From Adlercreutzia equolifaciens (GTDB taxonomy: Bacteria; Actinomycetota; Coriobacteriia; Coriobacteriales; Eggerthellaceae), in contig NZ_JARFIK010000001.1 in assembly GCF_029076695.1 (NCBI RefSeq), positions 1,302,001 through 1,366,000 of the forward strand: a stretch of 64,000 bases of DNA, read 5' to 3'. Of the stretch, positions 23,570-32,160 are shown one piece after another. The translations under genes and the position numbers were made by a program. The notes under the pieces were generated by a model. It was not told where the DNA came from. It ran no database searches and was given only the letters and a program-made list of their open reading frames with translations. The number at the start of each line of letters is the position of its first letter. The first letter of the stretch is position 1.

Positions 23570-25237
23570 ATGGCATATCGCGAGGGGGAGACGGCTGTCG
23601 ATCAGATCGAGCAGCCGATGTTCAAGGGAGGAAGGGGACTGCCCGACGAGGAGCCGTCGCCCTTGGCCGAGCAATGGCCGTATCTGCGGTTTTTGGGTTT
23701 GGGCGCCTGGTGGGCGTGGATCTGGCTCTGCTATTTCTCTACTACCTTAGTGGGAGCGTTTCCCGATGAATCGCGCCCCTCTTTGGTGCTGTCCATGTAT
23801 CTCATTTCAACTCTGGCCATCGGTCTGACCATGGTGGTGGCCGCGGTGTTTCGGCGCCGTGCCACGGTGTTGGTGGACTCGCGGGGCCCGGTTGTCTTTG
23901 CCGGTGTCGTAGCGGCCCTGGCCACGGCGGCCCTGGCCTATTCGGGGTCCATGGGCGGCGTGGCGCCCTTCACGGTAGCGGCGGTGCTGACGGGCGCGTG
24001 CACGGGAGCCCTCTGTCTGAAGGTGGGCCGTTTGTACGGTACGGTGAACCTGAGCGACTCCTTGACTGCCGGCGCCATGTCGCTGGTGGTGGCGGCGCTG
24101 TTGTTCTTTGTGGGCCAGGGCATTCCCGCATCGTGGCGGGTGGTCTTCGTAGCCCTGCTGCCTCTGCTCTCGGCGCTTTTGCTGTGCATGCCCAAGCACG
24201 ACCCCTATGACGATGACGCTTCCGTCGAGGACCGGGGCCACTCGGTGGACCGCTCGGTGATGGTGCTCTACGGGCGTTTGGTGGCGGCTGCCGCAGCGGT
24301 GGCCATGACGGCCGGTGTAGCCCGCGGCATTGCCTCGAGCGTGCAGGGATCCGAGGGCTACGTGCTGGAGGGATCGCTTATCGTAGCCGTCATCGGGCTG
24401 ACAGGCGTGGCCCTGGTGTGGCTGGTGAATCGCATGGCGGTGCACCGCAAAGGCGCGCGCATTGCCTACACGGTGCTGATGATTGCCGGCATTGCCCTTA
24501 TGCTGGCCACCTGCTTCGGCGTGCCCATATCTTATCTGAGCATTGGGAAGGAAACGCTGTGGCTCGTCCTGTCGTGCCTTATGGCGTTCATGGCTTTCCG
24601 TTTCGGCTTTTCCAGCGTGCGCGCTTTCGCCTTGGGCCAGGCGGCCTATTATCTGGCGTCGACGGCCGGGTGGGGCATCGGAGCTTTGGTAGCGCCGATG
24701 TACGACGATGTGACGGTGCGCATGGCCGTGGGGGTTGTCATGGCATTTGCGGTGATGCTCATTCTGACCCTGCTCTTCACCGAGCGCGATATTCGATCCA
24801 TCGTGCTTGCTCCTGTGACCGAGGCTGTGTCGGTGGTGTCGAAGACGGCCGGGATGCCCGCTTCGTGCCGTACGGGCTGCCCCATGAAAGAAGCGGCAGC
24901 GGCTCCTGTGGGCGCCGACCCGTTTGGAGCCGAGGAGCCCTTGGCCCCAACGGTGGACTCGTCGGAGGGCCCCGTTGCCTCCATACCGGAGCCGGATCAG
25001 GGCACCGAGGCCTCAGCTCCGCGGCAGCGGTTGCTCGAGGAGCGCTACGGCCTGTCGTTGCGTGAGATAGAGATCATGGATCTGTTTGCCCAAGGGCGAT
25101 CGGCCAACTGGATTGCCGATGCGCTCTTCATTTCGAAGAATACGGTGCGCTCCCACTTGCGTGCCATTTACGGCAAGTTGGATGTGCACACACGCCAGGA
25201 GCTCCTCGACCGCCTTAATTCTCTTATCGAAAAATAA
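23570..25237 (+). CDS. Membrane-embedded LuxR-family regulator (LuxR A)
   Basis: 555-aa regulator with an MFS-like N-terminal region of about 10-12 hydrophobic helices (residues ~35-400), a polar, Pro/Glu-rich linker (~410-490) and a C-terminal LuxR HTH (SLREIEIMDLFAQGRSANWIAD, then ISKNTVRSHLRAIYGKLDVHTRQEL). The arrangement suggests a one-component sensor that detects a substrate from or across the membrane and binds DNA directly. It precedes oxidoreductase module A on the same strand. It has no phosphoacceptor receiver domain. It is one of four such proteins in the window. Confidence 0.88.
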   Translation: MAYREGETAVDQIEQPMFKGGRGLPDEEPSPLAEQWPYLRFLGLGAWWAWIWLCYFSTTLVGAFPDESRPSLVLSMYLISTLAIGLTMVVAAVFRRRATVLVDSRGPVVFAGVVAALATAALAYSGSMGGVAPFTVAAVLTGACTGALCLKVGRLYGTVNLSDSLTAGAMSLVVAALLFFVGQGIPASWRVVFVALLPLLSALLLCMPKHDPYDDDASVEDRGHSVDRSVMVLYGRLVAAAAAVAMTAGVARGIASSVQGSEGYVLEGSLIVAVIGLTGVALVWLVNRMAVHRKGARIAYTVLMIAGIALMLATCFGVPISYLSIGKETLWLVLSCLMAFMAFRFGFSSVRAFALGQAAYYLASTAGWGIGALVAPMYDDVTVRMAVGVVMAFAVMLILTLLFTERDIRSIVLAPVTEAVSVVSKTAGMPASCRTGCPMKEAAAAPVGADPFGAEEPLAPTVDSSEGPVASIPEPDQGTEASAPRQRLLEERYGLSLREIEIMDLFAQGRSANWIADALFISKNTVRSHLRAIYGKLDVHTRQELLDRLNSLIEK

Positions 25238-25262
25238 TATTCTAAGTTGAGAATATTATTTT
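25231..25262. promoter_or_regulatory. 13-bp perfect palindrome at the end of LuxR A
   Basis: Arms AAAATAATATTCT and AGAATATTATTTT with a 6-nt centre, overlapping the LuxR A stop codon. It is AT-rich and could serve as a weak terminator, but symmetry and position upstream of module A also fit an operator. Confidence 0.5.
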
Positions 25263-25464
25263 CAATCTAGAATAAATTTGACAAGGAATTTCGTTGTCAA
25301 TAGTCCTTTTTTGATGGTTCGCAAATCCTGCTTTTTGAGACCCGAACCGTCATTTTATGACCATGATTCTCATGAATTCCGCGGCCTAGAATCGTCTCAG
25401 AGATCACGCAGCGAGCCCGAGCCGAAGAGAGCGGCTCCCGCTGCCGAGAGAGACGAGGGGCATC

Positions 25465-26058
25465 ATGACAACGGATCTGATTAAACACAATCCTCTTCTG
25501 AAAAAGCCGGTTATGACCGTGCTGGCGCTGGCCGAAGATGTCACGGATCGTGCCGCGCTGGAGACGGCGGCCGCCGCCGCATGGGATCCTTCGTTTTCGC
25601 AGACGCCCGGCGCCATTATCGATGTGCTGGTGCGCGGCGGTTATATGGCGGCGTGCTCCTTCGTGAACGGCGAGCCCTATGAAGGCACCCTTGAGGACAT
25701 GCAGCTTGACGAGAGCGTGCCCGACGACGCCGTGGCGGAGGTGCGTCTTTCGCTGACCGACGAGGGGCGCGCCCTGCGTACCGCCTACGAGCCCGAGCGC
25801 ACTGTGGCCGAACTGCTGGAGAGCCGTCCTCAGTATGACGAGGTATTCCGCTCAGTGGTGTCGTCCTGCGACACGGAGGCCGGTGCGACCCTTCCGGCCC
25901 TTGAGGCTCTTATTGCAACGTTTCCCGTAACGGGTGGCACCGAGAAGACCAAGGTGTACCCTCAGTACTTCATCGACGCGCTGGAAACCGCTGGCGCCAT
26001 CACTTGGGACGGCGCGTGGCGCACAACGGCCGCCGGGCGCTCCCTCCTTGCTTCCTAG
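25465..26058 (+). CDS. Tandem winged-helix-like protein of module A (unknown function)
   Basis: 197-aa soluble protein, shortest of five paralogues in the window, each placed just before a molybdopterin catalytic subunit. Two lobes are visible: lobe 1 ends LSLTDEGRAL (residue ~100) and lobe 2 ends YFIDALETAGAITWDGAWRTTAAGRSLL, both like the recognition-helix and wing end of winged-helix domains. NGEPYEGT near residue 70 is shared with the module C copy. It has no signal peptide, so it is cytosolic. GAGGGG precedes the ATG. Unlike the other modules, 231 bases and a strong hairpin separate it from the catalytic gene. Function unknown; regulator or maturation factor are the options. Confidence 0.85.
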   Translation: MTTDLIKHNPLLKKPVMTVLALAEDVTDRAALETAAAAAWDPSFSQTPGAIIDVLVRGGYMAACSFVNGEPYEGTLEDMQLDESVPDDAVAEVRLSLTDEGRALRTAYEPERTVAELLESRPQYDEVFRSVVSSCDTEAGATLPALEALIATFPVTGGTEKTKVYPQYFIDALETAGAITWDGAWRTTAAGRSLLAS

Positions 26059-26132
26059 CATTATTCGCACCGCGGGCATTTCCCTCCTCCTCTCCTTCCT
26101 TTCGCTCGCGGCCTTCTCTTCCTTCGCCCGCG

Positions 26133-26161
26133 GGGAAACGCTGCCCCCCTCAGCGTTTCCC
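26133..26161 (+). other. Hairpin between the module A winged-helix gene and catalytic gene
   Basis: Perfect 11-bp stem GGGAAACGCTG / CAGCGTTTCCC with a 7-nt loop. An outer GCGGGC/GCCCGC pair lies at 26072-26131. No T-tract follows, so it suggests attenuation or transcript processing rather than full termination. Confidence 0.6.
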
Positions 26162-26289
26162 TCCAGGCCCGGCGCCTGGCGCCTTCCTTTCAGAGGCTGT
26201 GTTTCGGCCGAGCTCACCGAAGCATGTCCCATAGCACTACCTAGCTGTAACCGTTATTTCAATCGATATCAGAAGAAGGGATGGAAACA

Positions 26290-29064
26290 GTGGCTCAGAC
26301 GAGTATCAGCAGACGCGGCTTTGTGAAGCTGGGAATGTTCGCCTCGGCTGTCGCCGCCATGGCGGGCACCGCCACTTCGAACCTCATCGAAGTGGAGCCC
26401 GCACTGGCCGACGAGAGTGGCGAGACCCAGAAAATTCGCACCATCTGCCGTGCCTGCCTCAACAATTGCGGCATCATCGCTCATGTGCGCGACGGCCGTG
26501 TGGTGAAGCTTGAGGGCGATCCCGACGACCCTATGAACAAGGGCGCCGCCTGCGCCAAGGGCTTGGCCGGCATTCAGGCGCTTTACAACCCCAATCGCAT
26601 CAAGTACCCCATGAAGCGCGTGGGCGAGCGCGGCTCCAACCAGTGGGAGCGCATCTCTTGGGAACAGGCCATCAACGAGATTGCCGACGTGATGTGGGAG
26701 TACTACCAGAAGGAAGGCCCGAAGTGCCTGGTCACGTCTACCGGCGGCGGTGGCAATCCGCAGTTCTTCAGCCCTGCGCGCTTCCTGTCGGTGTGGGGCG
26801 GCGGCAACTTCTTCGAGCCGGGCTGCGCCCAGTGCTACCTGCCGCGCAACCATATGGAGTTCTGCCTGAACGGCACCGCTGACACGTCCTTGGCCGACGG
26901 CCCGGTGACCGAGGTCTACCTGCCCGACTGCCAGACCAAGACCTATGTCATGTGGGGTGTGGGACCTTCCACCCATGGTATTGGCTCCACGGGCCGCGTA
27001 GTCACCGAGCTGCGCAACAACGGCATGAAGACCGTCGTCATCGACCCGCGTCTGACGCCGGACGCCGCTCGTGCCGATGTGTGGCTGGCCATTCGCCCGG
27101 GCACCGATGTGGCCCTGATGCTGGCCTGGATGCGCTACATCATCGACAACGACCTGTGGAACAAGGAGTTCGTCACGAAGTGGTCGAACCTTCCGTTCCT
27201 GGTGAACGAGGAGACGCGTCTGACCTATCGCGCCGACGAGCTGGGTCTGGGCTCTCACGATGAGTACGTCATTTACGACAACAAGACGAAGTCGGTCAAG
27301 GCCATGCCGTACCCCTTCGACGAGTCTCTCGATCCGGCCATGTTCGGTTCCTACGAGCTGCCCAACGGCAAGACGGCTCGCACGGCCTTCCAGATCATGA
27401 AGGAGCATGTGGACGAGTGGACGCTCGAGAAGGCCGCCGAGGTGTGCTGGCTCGATGCCGGCGAGATCGAGGAGGCCATCAAGATCTACGTCGAGGGCTG
27501 CCCGAATGCCGGCATCTCGCTGGGCGTGGCCACCGACCAGGCGCGTAACTCCGCCCAGGCCGCTCAGGGCGATGCGGTGCTCGACATCCTCATGGGATGC
27601 ATCCGCGTGCCCGGCGCCATCGTGCAGGACCGCCCCTGCTACGTGGAGCCCTGCAACTACGTGGTGCAGCCCTTCGGTCTGCATCATCCCGATCATCCGC
27701 TCAAGATGCCCGAGGCCGAGGCCAACGCGCGCTTGGGCTACACCGAGCACAAGGGTCTGGGCCACTGGCTGGCCTCGCACATCCCCACGGTGCTCAAGGC
27801 CATCGAGACCGGCGAGCCCTATCGTCCTCGTATCTGGATCGAGCGTTCCGGCAACAAGCTGGCCATGATCGGCAATGCGAGCCGTTTCTACGACGCCATG
27901 ATGACCACCGACCTGAACGTGCATATGTACATGCACTGGACCACGACGAGCGTCTGCCTGGCCGACTACGTGCTGCCCACGGCCGAGTGGCTTGAGACCA
28001 ACTACGCTCAGGACCGTTTGAACACCTATGCCATCCGCCGCGCCTGCACCCAGCTCTATGAAGCCGTGGACGAGTGCATGCACTGGTCGTGGCTGGCGGC
28101 AGCTCTGGCCGAGCGCGGGCACCAGCGCGCCATCGACTCGTTCAACCCCGACATTGCCGGCAAGTTCTACGGCACCTATTGGAAGACCTACGAGGAGTAC
28201 ATGGACTACGTAGGATACTTCGTGGGCAGCTTCTACTACGGCACCGAGGATTGGGATTGGGCCACCTTCGACGCCCAGGCGCCCTCGGAGTACGAGACCA
28301 TCGAGCAGTACGCCAACAAGTCCTACGACTCGCACCTCGAGCCGGACGAGAATGGCCTGCCTGTGGGCTTCCACACCACGTCCAAGCGCACCGAGCCCTA
28401 TTTCGACGGCAACATTCTGCTGGGCCTGACGGGCGCGGTGGACGGCAGCGGCTCCATGGACCCGGCCACCGACGTGTTCCCGGCCTCCGACAACTACAAC
28501 CCGCTGCCGTACTACCTGGAGCCTTTCGAGAGCCCCGTGGAGGGCGATCCGGGCTACGACGCGAACTATCCCTATGTGCTGACCCAGGGACGTCTGCCTG
28601 TCTTCCACCACGGCACCCTGCGCAACACTCCGTGGACGCGCGAGCTGTGGCCCTACCCCGAGGCGTGGATCAATCCCGAGACGGCTCGCGAGATTGGCAT
28701 CGAGGACGGCGACTGGCTGTGGCTGGAGAGCAAGCGCGGCAAGACCCAGGGCCGTGCCCGCGTGACGAAGTCCGTGGCTCCGAAGGTCATCTACCAGGAG
28801 CGCTTCTGGAATCCCGAGCTGCTGGATTCCGACGATCCGAACCGCGCCTGGCAGGCGATGAACATCAACCTGCTGACGCAGAACAACGACGAGTGCCCGT
28901 TCAACGACGTGTACGGCACCTACACCCTGCGCGGTGTGTGCATCAACGTCACCAAGGCCGACGGCGCGCCCGAGGGCGTGTGGACCGAGCCCAAGGACTT
29001 CACTCCTTGGCTGCCTGAGCCGTCCGAGAACACTGGAGGAGGTAATGCCGTCTATGGCGCGTAA
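26290..29064 (+). CDS. Module A catalytic subunit: Tat-exported molybdopterin oxidoreductase (DMSO reductase family)
   Basis: 924-aa Mo/W-bisPGD enzyme, acting outside the membrane. It has a Tat signal (SISRRGFVKLG), then a [4Fe-4S] site with Cys53, Cys56, Cys60 and Cys88 (CRACLNNC, later CAKG), the fold-typical NRIKYPMKRVGERG and WERISWEQAINEI, and the conserved EPGCAQC at residues 176-182. The C-terminal cap domain includes RLPVFHHGTLRNTPWTRE. The GTG at 26290 is chosen because AAGAAGGG lies 9 bases upstream and MAQTSISRRGF lines up with module C MAKATMSRRGF; the ATG at 26281 abuts the ribosome site. Substrate not predictable; relatives in Eggerthellaceae include catechol dehydroxylases. 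Confidence 0.92.
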   Translation: MAQTSISRRGFVKLGMFASAVAAMAGTATSNLIEVEPALADESGETQKIRTICRACLNNCGIIAHVRDGRVVKLEGDPDDPMNKGAACAKGLAGIQALYNPNRIKYPMKRVGERGSNQWERISWEQAINEIADVMWEYYQKEGPKCLVTSTGGGGNPQFFSPARFLSVWGGGNFFEPGCAQCYLPRNHMEFCLNGTADTSLADGPVTEVYLPDCQTKTYVMWGVGPSTHGIGSTGRVVTELRNNGMKTVVIDPRLTPDAARADVWLAIRPGTDVALMLAWMRYIIDNDLWNKEFVTKWSNLPFLVNEETRLTYRADELGLGSHDEYVIYDNKTKSVKAMPYPFDESLDPAMFGSYELPNGKTARTAFQIMKEHVDEWTLEKAAEVCWLDAGEIEEAIKIYVEGCPNAGISLGVATDQARNSAQAAQGDAVLDILMGCIRVPGAIVQDRPCYVEPCNYVVQPFGLHHPDHPLKMPEAEANARLGYTEHKGLGHWLASHIPTVLKAIETGEPYRPRIWIERSGNKLAMIGNASRFYDAMMTTDLNVHMYMHWTTTSVCLADYVLPTAEWLETNYAQDRLNTYAIRRACTQLYEAVDECMHWSWLAAALAERGHQRAIDSFNPDIAGKFYGTYWKTYEEYMDYVGYFVGSFYYGTEDWDWATFDAQAPSEYETIEQYANKSYDSHLEPDENGLPVGFHTTSKRTEPYFDGNILLGLTGAVDGSGSMDPATDVFPASDNYNPLPYYLEPFESPVEGDPGYDANYPYVLTQGRLPVFHHGTLRNTPWTRELWPYPEAWINPETAREIGIEDGDWLWLESKRGKTQGRARVTKSVAPKVIYQERFWNPELLDSDDPNRAWQAMNINLLTQNNDECPFNDVYGTYTLRGVCINVTKADGAPEGVWTEPKDFTPWLPEPSENTGGGNAVYGA

Positions 29065-29686
29065 TTGTATCGTAGTCAACCTCGACCGCTGCATCGGCTG
29101 CTGGAGCTGCGAGGTGGCCTGCAAGCTTGAGAACGACGTGGCGCTCGGCGAGCGCTGGAACAAGGTGGTCCAGGTGGAGCCCTTCGGCGAGTTCCCCCAC
29201 GTGTCCACGTACTGGCTGCCCACCATGTGCCAGCAGTGCGAGGAGTCTCCCTGCACCCATGTGTGCCCCACCGGCGCGTCCTATCGCGACGAGCAGACCG
29301 GCATGGTGCTGGTGAACAAGGAGAAGTGCATCGGCTGCAAGTACTGCATGATGGCCTGCCCCTATGGTGTGCGCAGCTGGAACGAGGAGCAGCAGGTGGT
29401 GGAGAAGTGCACTCTGTGCAACCACCTGACCGCCGCTGGCGAGAAGCCGGCCTGTGTGAAGAACTGCTGTGGCACGGCCCGCTACTACGGCGACTTGGAC
29501 GACCCGAACTCCGATGCCTCCAAGGCTCTGGCCGCGGCCGATGCCGACGCCGTGCACAAGCTGCCCGATGTGGGCAATCACCCGCTGACGTCCTACATTC
29601 TCTCCTCCCGCTTCGGCGAGTGGCGCGTGGATGACCTGACGCAGCAGACCAGCAAGTACGTGACGACCGAGGGGAGTGTCGACTAA
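29054..29686 (+). CDS. Module A electron-transfer subunit, four [4Fe-4S] clusters (DmsB-like)
   Basis: 210-aa ferredoxin-type protein. Four Cys groups are visible: CIGCWSCEVAC, CQQCEESPCTHVC, CIGCKYCMMAC and CTLC...CVKNC, the DmsB/NrfC pattern. It has no signal peptide, so it is carried out as a complex with the catalytic subunit. It overlaps the catalytic stop by 11 bases. ATG 29054 sits 11 bases after GGAGGAGG, ATG 29045 only 2 bases after it. It passes electrons from the membrane anchor to the Mo centre. Its stop overlaps the next ATG by one base. Confidence 0.92.
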   Translation: MARNCIVVNLDRCIGCWSCEVACKLENDVALGERWNKVVQVEPFGEFPHVSTYWLPTMCQQCEESPCTHVCPTGASYRDEQTGMVLVNKEKCIGCKYCMMACPYGVRSWNEEQQVVEKCTLCNHLTAAGEKPACVKNCCGTARYYGDLDDPNSDASKALAAADADAVHKLPDVGNHPLTSYILSSRFGEWRVDDLTQQTSKYVTTEGSVD

Positions 29687-30498
29687 TGGAAATCCAATGG
29701 TCCCTCGTGCTCTTCACCGTGGTAAGCGGCGCGGGAGCATGGCTGTTCGCCTCCTCGATGATCGAGGCGCTGGCGAAGAAGGACGAGCTGCCGACGAAGG
29801 TCGAGTCCATTGTGGCCTTCGTGCTGCTGGCCGTGGGCGGCTGCCTTTCGGTGACGCACCTGAAGCATGTCGATCGCATTCTTGAGGCGCTGAACCATCC
29901 CACCTCCGGTATTTTCGTCGAGGCTGCCATGATTGGCGTGACCTGCGCGCTCATTGCCATCTACTTCATTTTGCTGGTGCGCGGCTCTTCCAATGGCATC
30001 CTTACCGGCGTTGGCCTGGCCGCGGCGGTGGTGGGCGTCATCTTCACCTTCGCCTGTGGTGCCTCCTACATGATGGACGCCCGCGCCGTTTGGTGCACCC
30101 CGGCACTGCCGGCCGCCTACGGGCTGACGGCCGCTGGTTTGGGCACGGCGGTGAATCTGCTCATGAAGGCGGCTCAAAAGCGCGAGGCTGCCTCGGTGAG
30201 CCTGGCCGGCCTGCTGGCCCTTATCGGTAGCATCTGCGGTCTGGTGGTGTCGGCGGTGTTTCTGCTGGGTGCCCGCGAGGTGGTGGTTGCTCTGGCCATG
30301 CCGTGGACGGTGGCCCTGGTGATTGCGGCCGTGGTAGCGCTTGCCTGCGGCGCTGTGGCTTGGAAAAAGCCGGAGCTCGGCTTGGCTTTGGGCGTGGTGG
30401 CAACGGCCGGCGCTTGCATTGCCGCCATCGCCATGCGTGTGGCCATGTGGCTCGTGGGAACTCCGTTGCTGGACTTCTTCCTTATGCCGCTTGACTAG
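29686..30498 (+). CDS. Module A membrane anchor (DmsC-like quinol-oxidising subunit)
   Basis: 270-aa membrane protein with eight hydrophobic helices. The N-terminus MEIQWSLVLFTVVSGAGAWLF and the segment LEALNHPTSGIF are shared with the module C and D anchors and resemble DmsC, which holds the complex to the membrane and takes electrons from menaquinol. The start overlaps the Fe-S subunit stop by one base (TAATG), so translation is coupled. It is followed by a GC-rich hairpin and a repeat-rich gap before torD. Confidence 0.9.
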   Translation: MEIQWSLVLFTVVSGAGAWLFASSMIEALAKKDELPTKVESIVAFVLLAVGGCLSVTHLKHVDRILEALNHPTSGIFVEAAMIGVTCALIAIYFILLVRGSSNGILTGVGLAAAVVGVIFTFACGASYMMDARAVWCTPALPAAYGLTAAGLGTAVNLLMKAAQKREAASVSLAGLLALIGSICGLVVSAVFLLGAREVVVALAMPWTVALVIAAVVALACGAVAWKKPELGLALGVVATAGACIAAIAMRVAMWLVGTPLLDFFLMPLD

Positions 30499-30505
30499 CT
30501 CTTTT

Positions 30506-30537
30506 GGGATGGGGCGGGTGCTTGGCTGCCCCATCCC
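30506..30537 (+). terminator. Hairpin after the module A anchor gene (attenuator or terminator)
   Basis: Perfect 10-bp stem GGGATGGGGC / GCCCCATCCC. The equivalent place in module C carries a similar stem (GGGATGGC...). It lacks a T-tract. Confidence 0.6.
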
Positions 30538-30785
30538 TCCGCTTCGAACCACGGGGTAGTGCTCAGTCGCTCAGACAGTCCTCGCTTTGGAGGATGTCGA
30601 CAGGGCATTTCGCTTCCCTCCGCTTTGAGGTCTCGGGTAGCGCTCAGTCGCTCAAACAGTCCTCGCTCGGCGAAACAGTCCACTGGACTGTTTCGTTCGC
30701 TGCGGAACTCGCTTTATGAGCACCACCCGAGCCCTCAAAGCTACTCTGACGCGGTTGGTGAGCGCCACCCCGTGTTTCGAAGCTG
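30535..30785. repeat. Nested direct and inverted repeats between anchor and torD genes
   Basis: Two diverged direct copies, period about 81 bases (30535-30588 and 30616-30669), share CTCAGTCGCTCA(G/A)ACAGTCCTCGCT. Reverse-complement counterparts of their first ~20 bases occur at 30721-30741 and 30764-30784. In the centre is a perfect palindrome CGAAACAGTCC / GGACTGTTTCG (30671-30695). It is non-coding and resembles a REP/MITE-like element. Confidence 0.65.
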
Positions 30786-30833
30786 CTCTACCGTACTTGA
30801 AGTATTGCCAATTCTTATGAGGAGGTGGGCGTT

Positions 30834-31526
30834 ATGGCCCTGGATCAGGAAATCATCGATTACGTGAAGGACAGCGCCGAAACCTATCGCTTCCTGTCCC
30901 ATATGGTGTTCAAGGAGCTGGATGCCGCTACTATTGAGGCGGTGGCAGCCATTGAGTTTCCCACGGAAACGGGCAACGAGCACCTGGACGAGGGCTATCG
31001 CCTTGTTCGCCGCTACTTCAATTTCTCGGCGTCCGATCGACGTACGCAGTTGGCCTGCGAATACGCCCGCATCTTCTTGGCTGCCGGCGTGTATGTGAAA
31101 AGCGACAAGACGGCCATTCCCTATGAGTCGGTATTCACGAGCCCCGAGCGCATCATGATGCAGGCTTCGCGCGATGACGTGGTGCGTCGCTTTGCCCGCG
31201 ACGGCTTCAAGGTGAACCCGGCGCTTCACGAGCCCGAGGACCATCTTGCTTTCGAGCTGGAGTACCTGGCTCATCTGAACGACCGCGCGGCTGTTTTGGC
31301 CGAGGCGGGGGATACGGTGGGTCTGCGCGCGAACTTCGCCCGTCAGGTCGACTTTATCGAGACCCATATTCTGAACTGGTTGCCGGCGCTGACCGCGGCT
31401 GCCCGCGGCTTTGCGAAGCTGGCCTTTTATCCGGGCATGCTGCTGGTGGCTCAGGGCACGGCCGAAACGTGCCGCGACACGCTGACGGCATTGGCAGACG
31501 AGCTTACGGGCGAGCAGGCGGCGTAG
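30834..31526 (+). CDS. Module A TorD-family chaperone
   Basis: 230-aa cytosolic, helical protein of the TorD/DmsD family, which guards Tat signal peptides and helps insert the Mo cofactor. The family region EPEDHLAFELEYLAHLNDRAA lies near residues 130-150. RVFLAAGVY-like and IPYESVFTS segments are shared with the three other TorD homologues here. GAGGAGG lies 9-10 bases before ATG 30834. It is separated from the structural genes by a 335-base structured gap, but is 10 bases from the following ferredoxin gene. Confidence 0.88.
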   Translation: MALDQEIIDYVKDSAETYRFLSHMVFKELDAATIEAVAAIEFPTETGNEHLDEGYRLVRRYFNFSASDRRTQLACEYARIFLAAGVYVKSDKTAIPYESVFTSPERIMMQASRDDVVRRFARDGFKVNPALHEPEDHLAFELEYLAHLNDRAAVLAEAGDTVGLRANFARQVDFIETHILNWLPALTAAARGFAKLAFYPGMLLVAQGTAETCRDTLTALADELTGEQAA

Positions 31527-31533
31527 GGGAGGC

Positions 31534-32160
31534 ATGATGGCGAAGAGCCGAGGCATAGAGCGCCGCACCCTATTGATCGGTGGGGCGGCTGTGGCGGCGG
31601 GCGTTCTGTGCGGCGCGGCGGCGCTGCCCCTGGCGGCCCAGGCCGACGTGCTGCGACCGCCGGGGTCGCTGCCTGAGGACGAGTTCATGGCCCGCTGTAT
31701 CCGCTGCGAGCGCTGTATTTCCGTGTGCCCCACCGATGTGCTGGCGCCCCTTACCGTGGAGCAGGGCGTATTGGCCGTGCGCACGCCCTTCGTGACGTTT
31801 GCCGCCGATAGCTGCACTTTCTGCGACGAGTGCCGCAAGGTATGCCCGACGGCCGCCATTGGGACGGTCGACCCCTATCAGCCGGCGCTGGGGCGCATTG
31901 GCGTGGCCGTGGTTGAGCCCGATCGCTGCGTGGCCTTCGATCAGGCGGGTACCTGCGGCGTGTGCGTCGATGCCTGCCCCTACGAGGCGCTCTCTTTCGA
32001 CGAGGGACGCCGTCCCGTCGTAGAGGCCGAGAAGTGCAACGGTTGCGGCGAGTGCGTGAAAATTTGTCCCGCCAACGTGCTGACCTCGTTTTCCGGGGGT
32101 AGCCAGCGCGGCATTAACGTACTGACTACGAAACAGTACGCCGAAAGGAGTGCCTCATGA
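31534..32160 (+). CDS. Module A NapG-like Tat-exported ferredoxin
   Basis: 208-aa exported Fe-S protein. The Tat motif is RRTLLIGGAAVAAG. Four clusters are indicated by CIRCERCISVC, CTFCDECRKVC, C...CGVCVDAC and CNGCGECVKIC. NapG relatives take electrons from the membrane partner NapH and pass them to a periplasmic oxidoreductase. ATG 31537, 3 bases later, fits the ribosome site GGGGAGG slightly better. The stop overlaps the napH-like ATG by 4 bases (ATGA). Confidence 0.9.
   Translation: MMAKSRGIERRTLLIGGAAVAAGVLCGAAALPLAAQADVLRPPGSLPEDEFMARCIRCERCISVCPTDVLAPLTVEQGVLAVRTPFVTFAADSCTFCDECRKVCPTAAIGTVDPYQPALGRIGVAVVEPDRCVAFDQAGTCGVCVDACPYEALSFDEGRRPVVEAEKCNGCGECVKICPANVLTSFSGGSQRGINVLTTKQYAERSAS

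Noticed and set aside
26281-26289. ATG 26281 as start of the module A catalytic subunit
   Set aside because: The ribosome site would touch the ATG; GTG 26290 has correct spacing and gives an N-terminus matching modules C and E.
26290-29064. Naming the catalytic subunits as nitrate, DMSO or dopamine-dehydroxylating enzymes
   Set aside because: The NapGH-like and DmsBC-like partners occur with many substrates; no residue pattern I can see decides the substrate.
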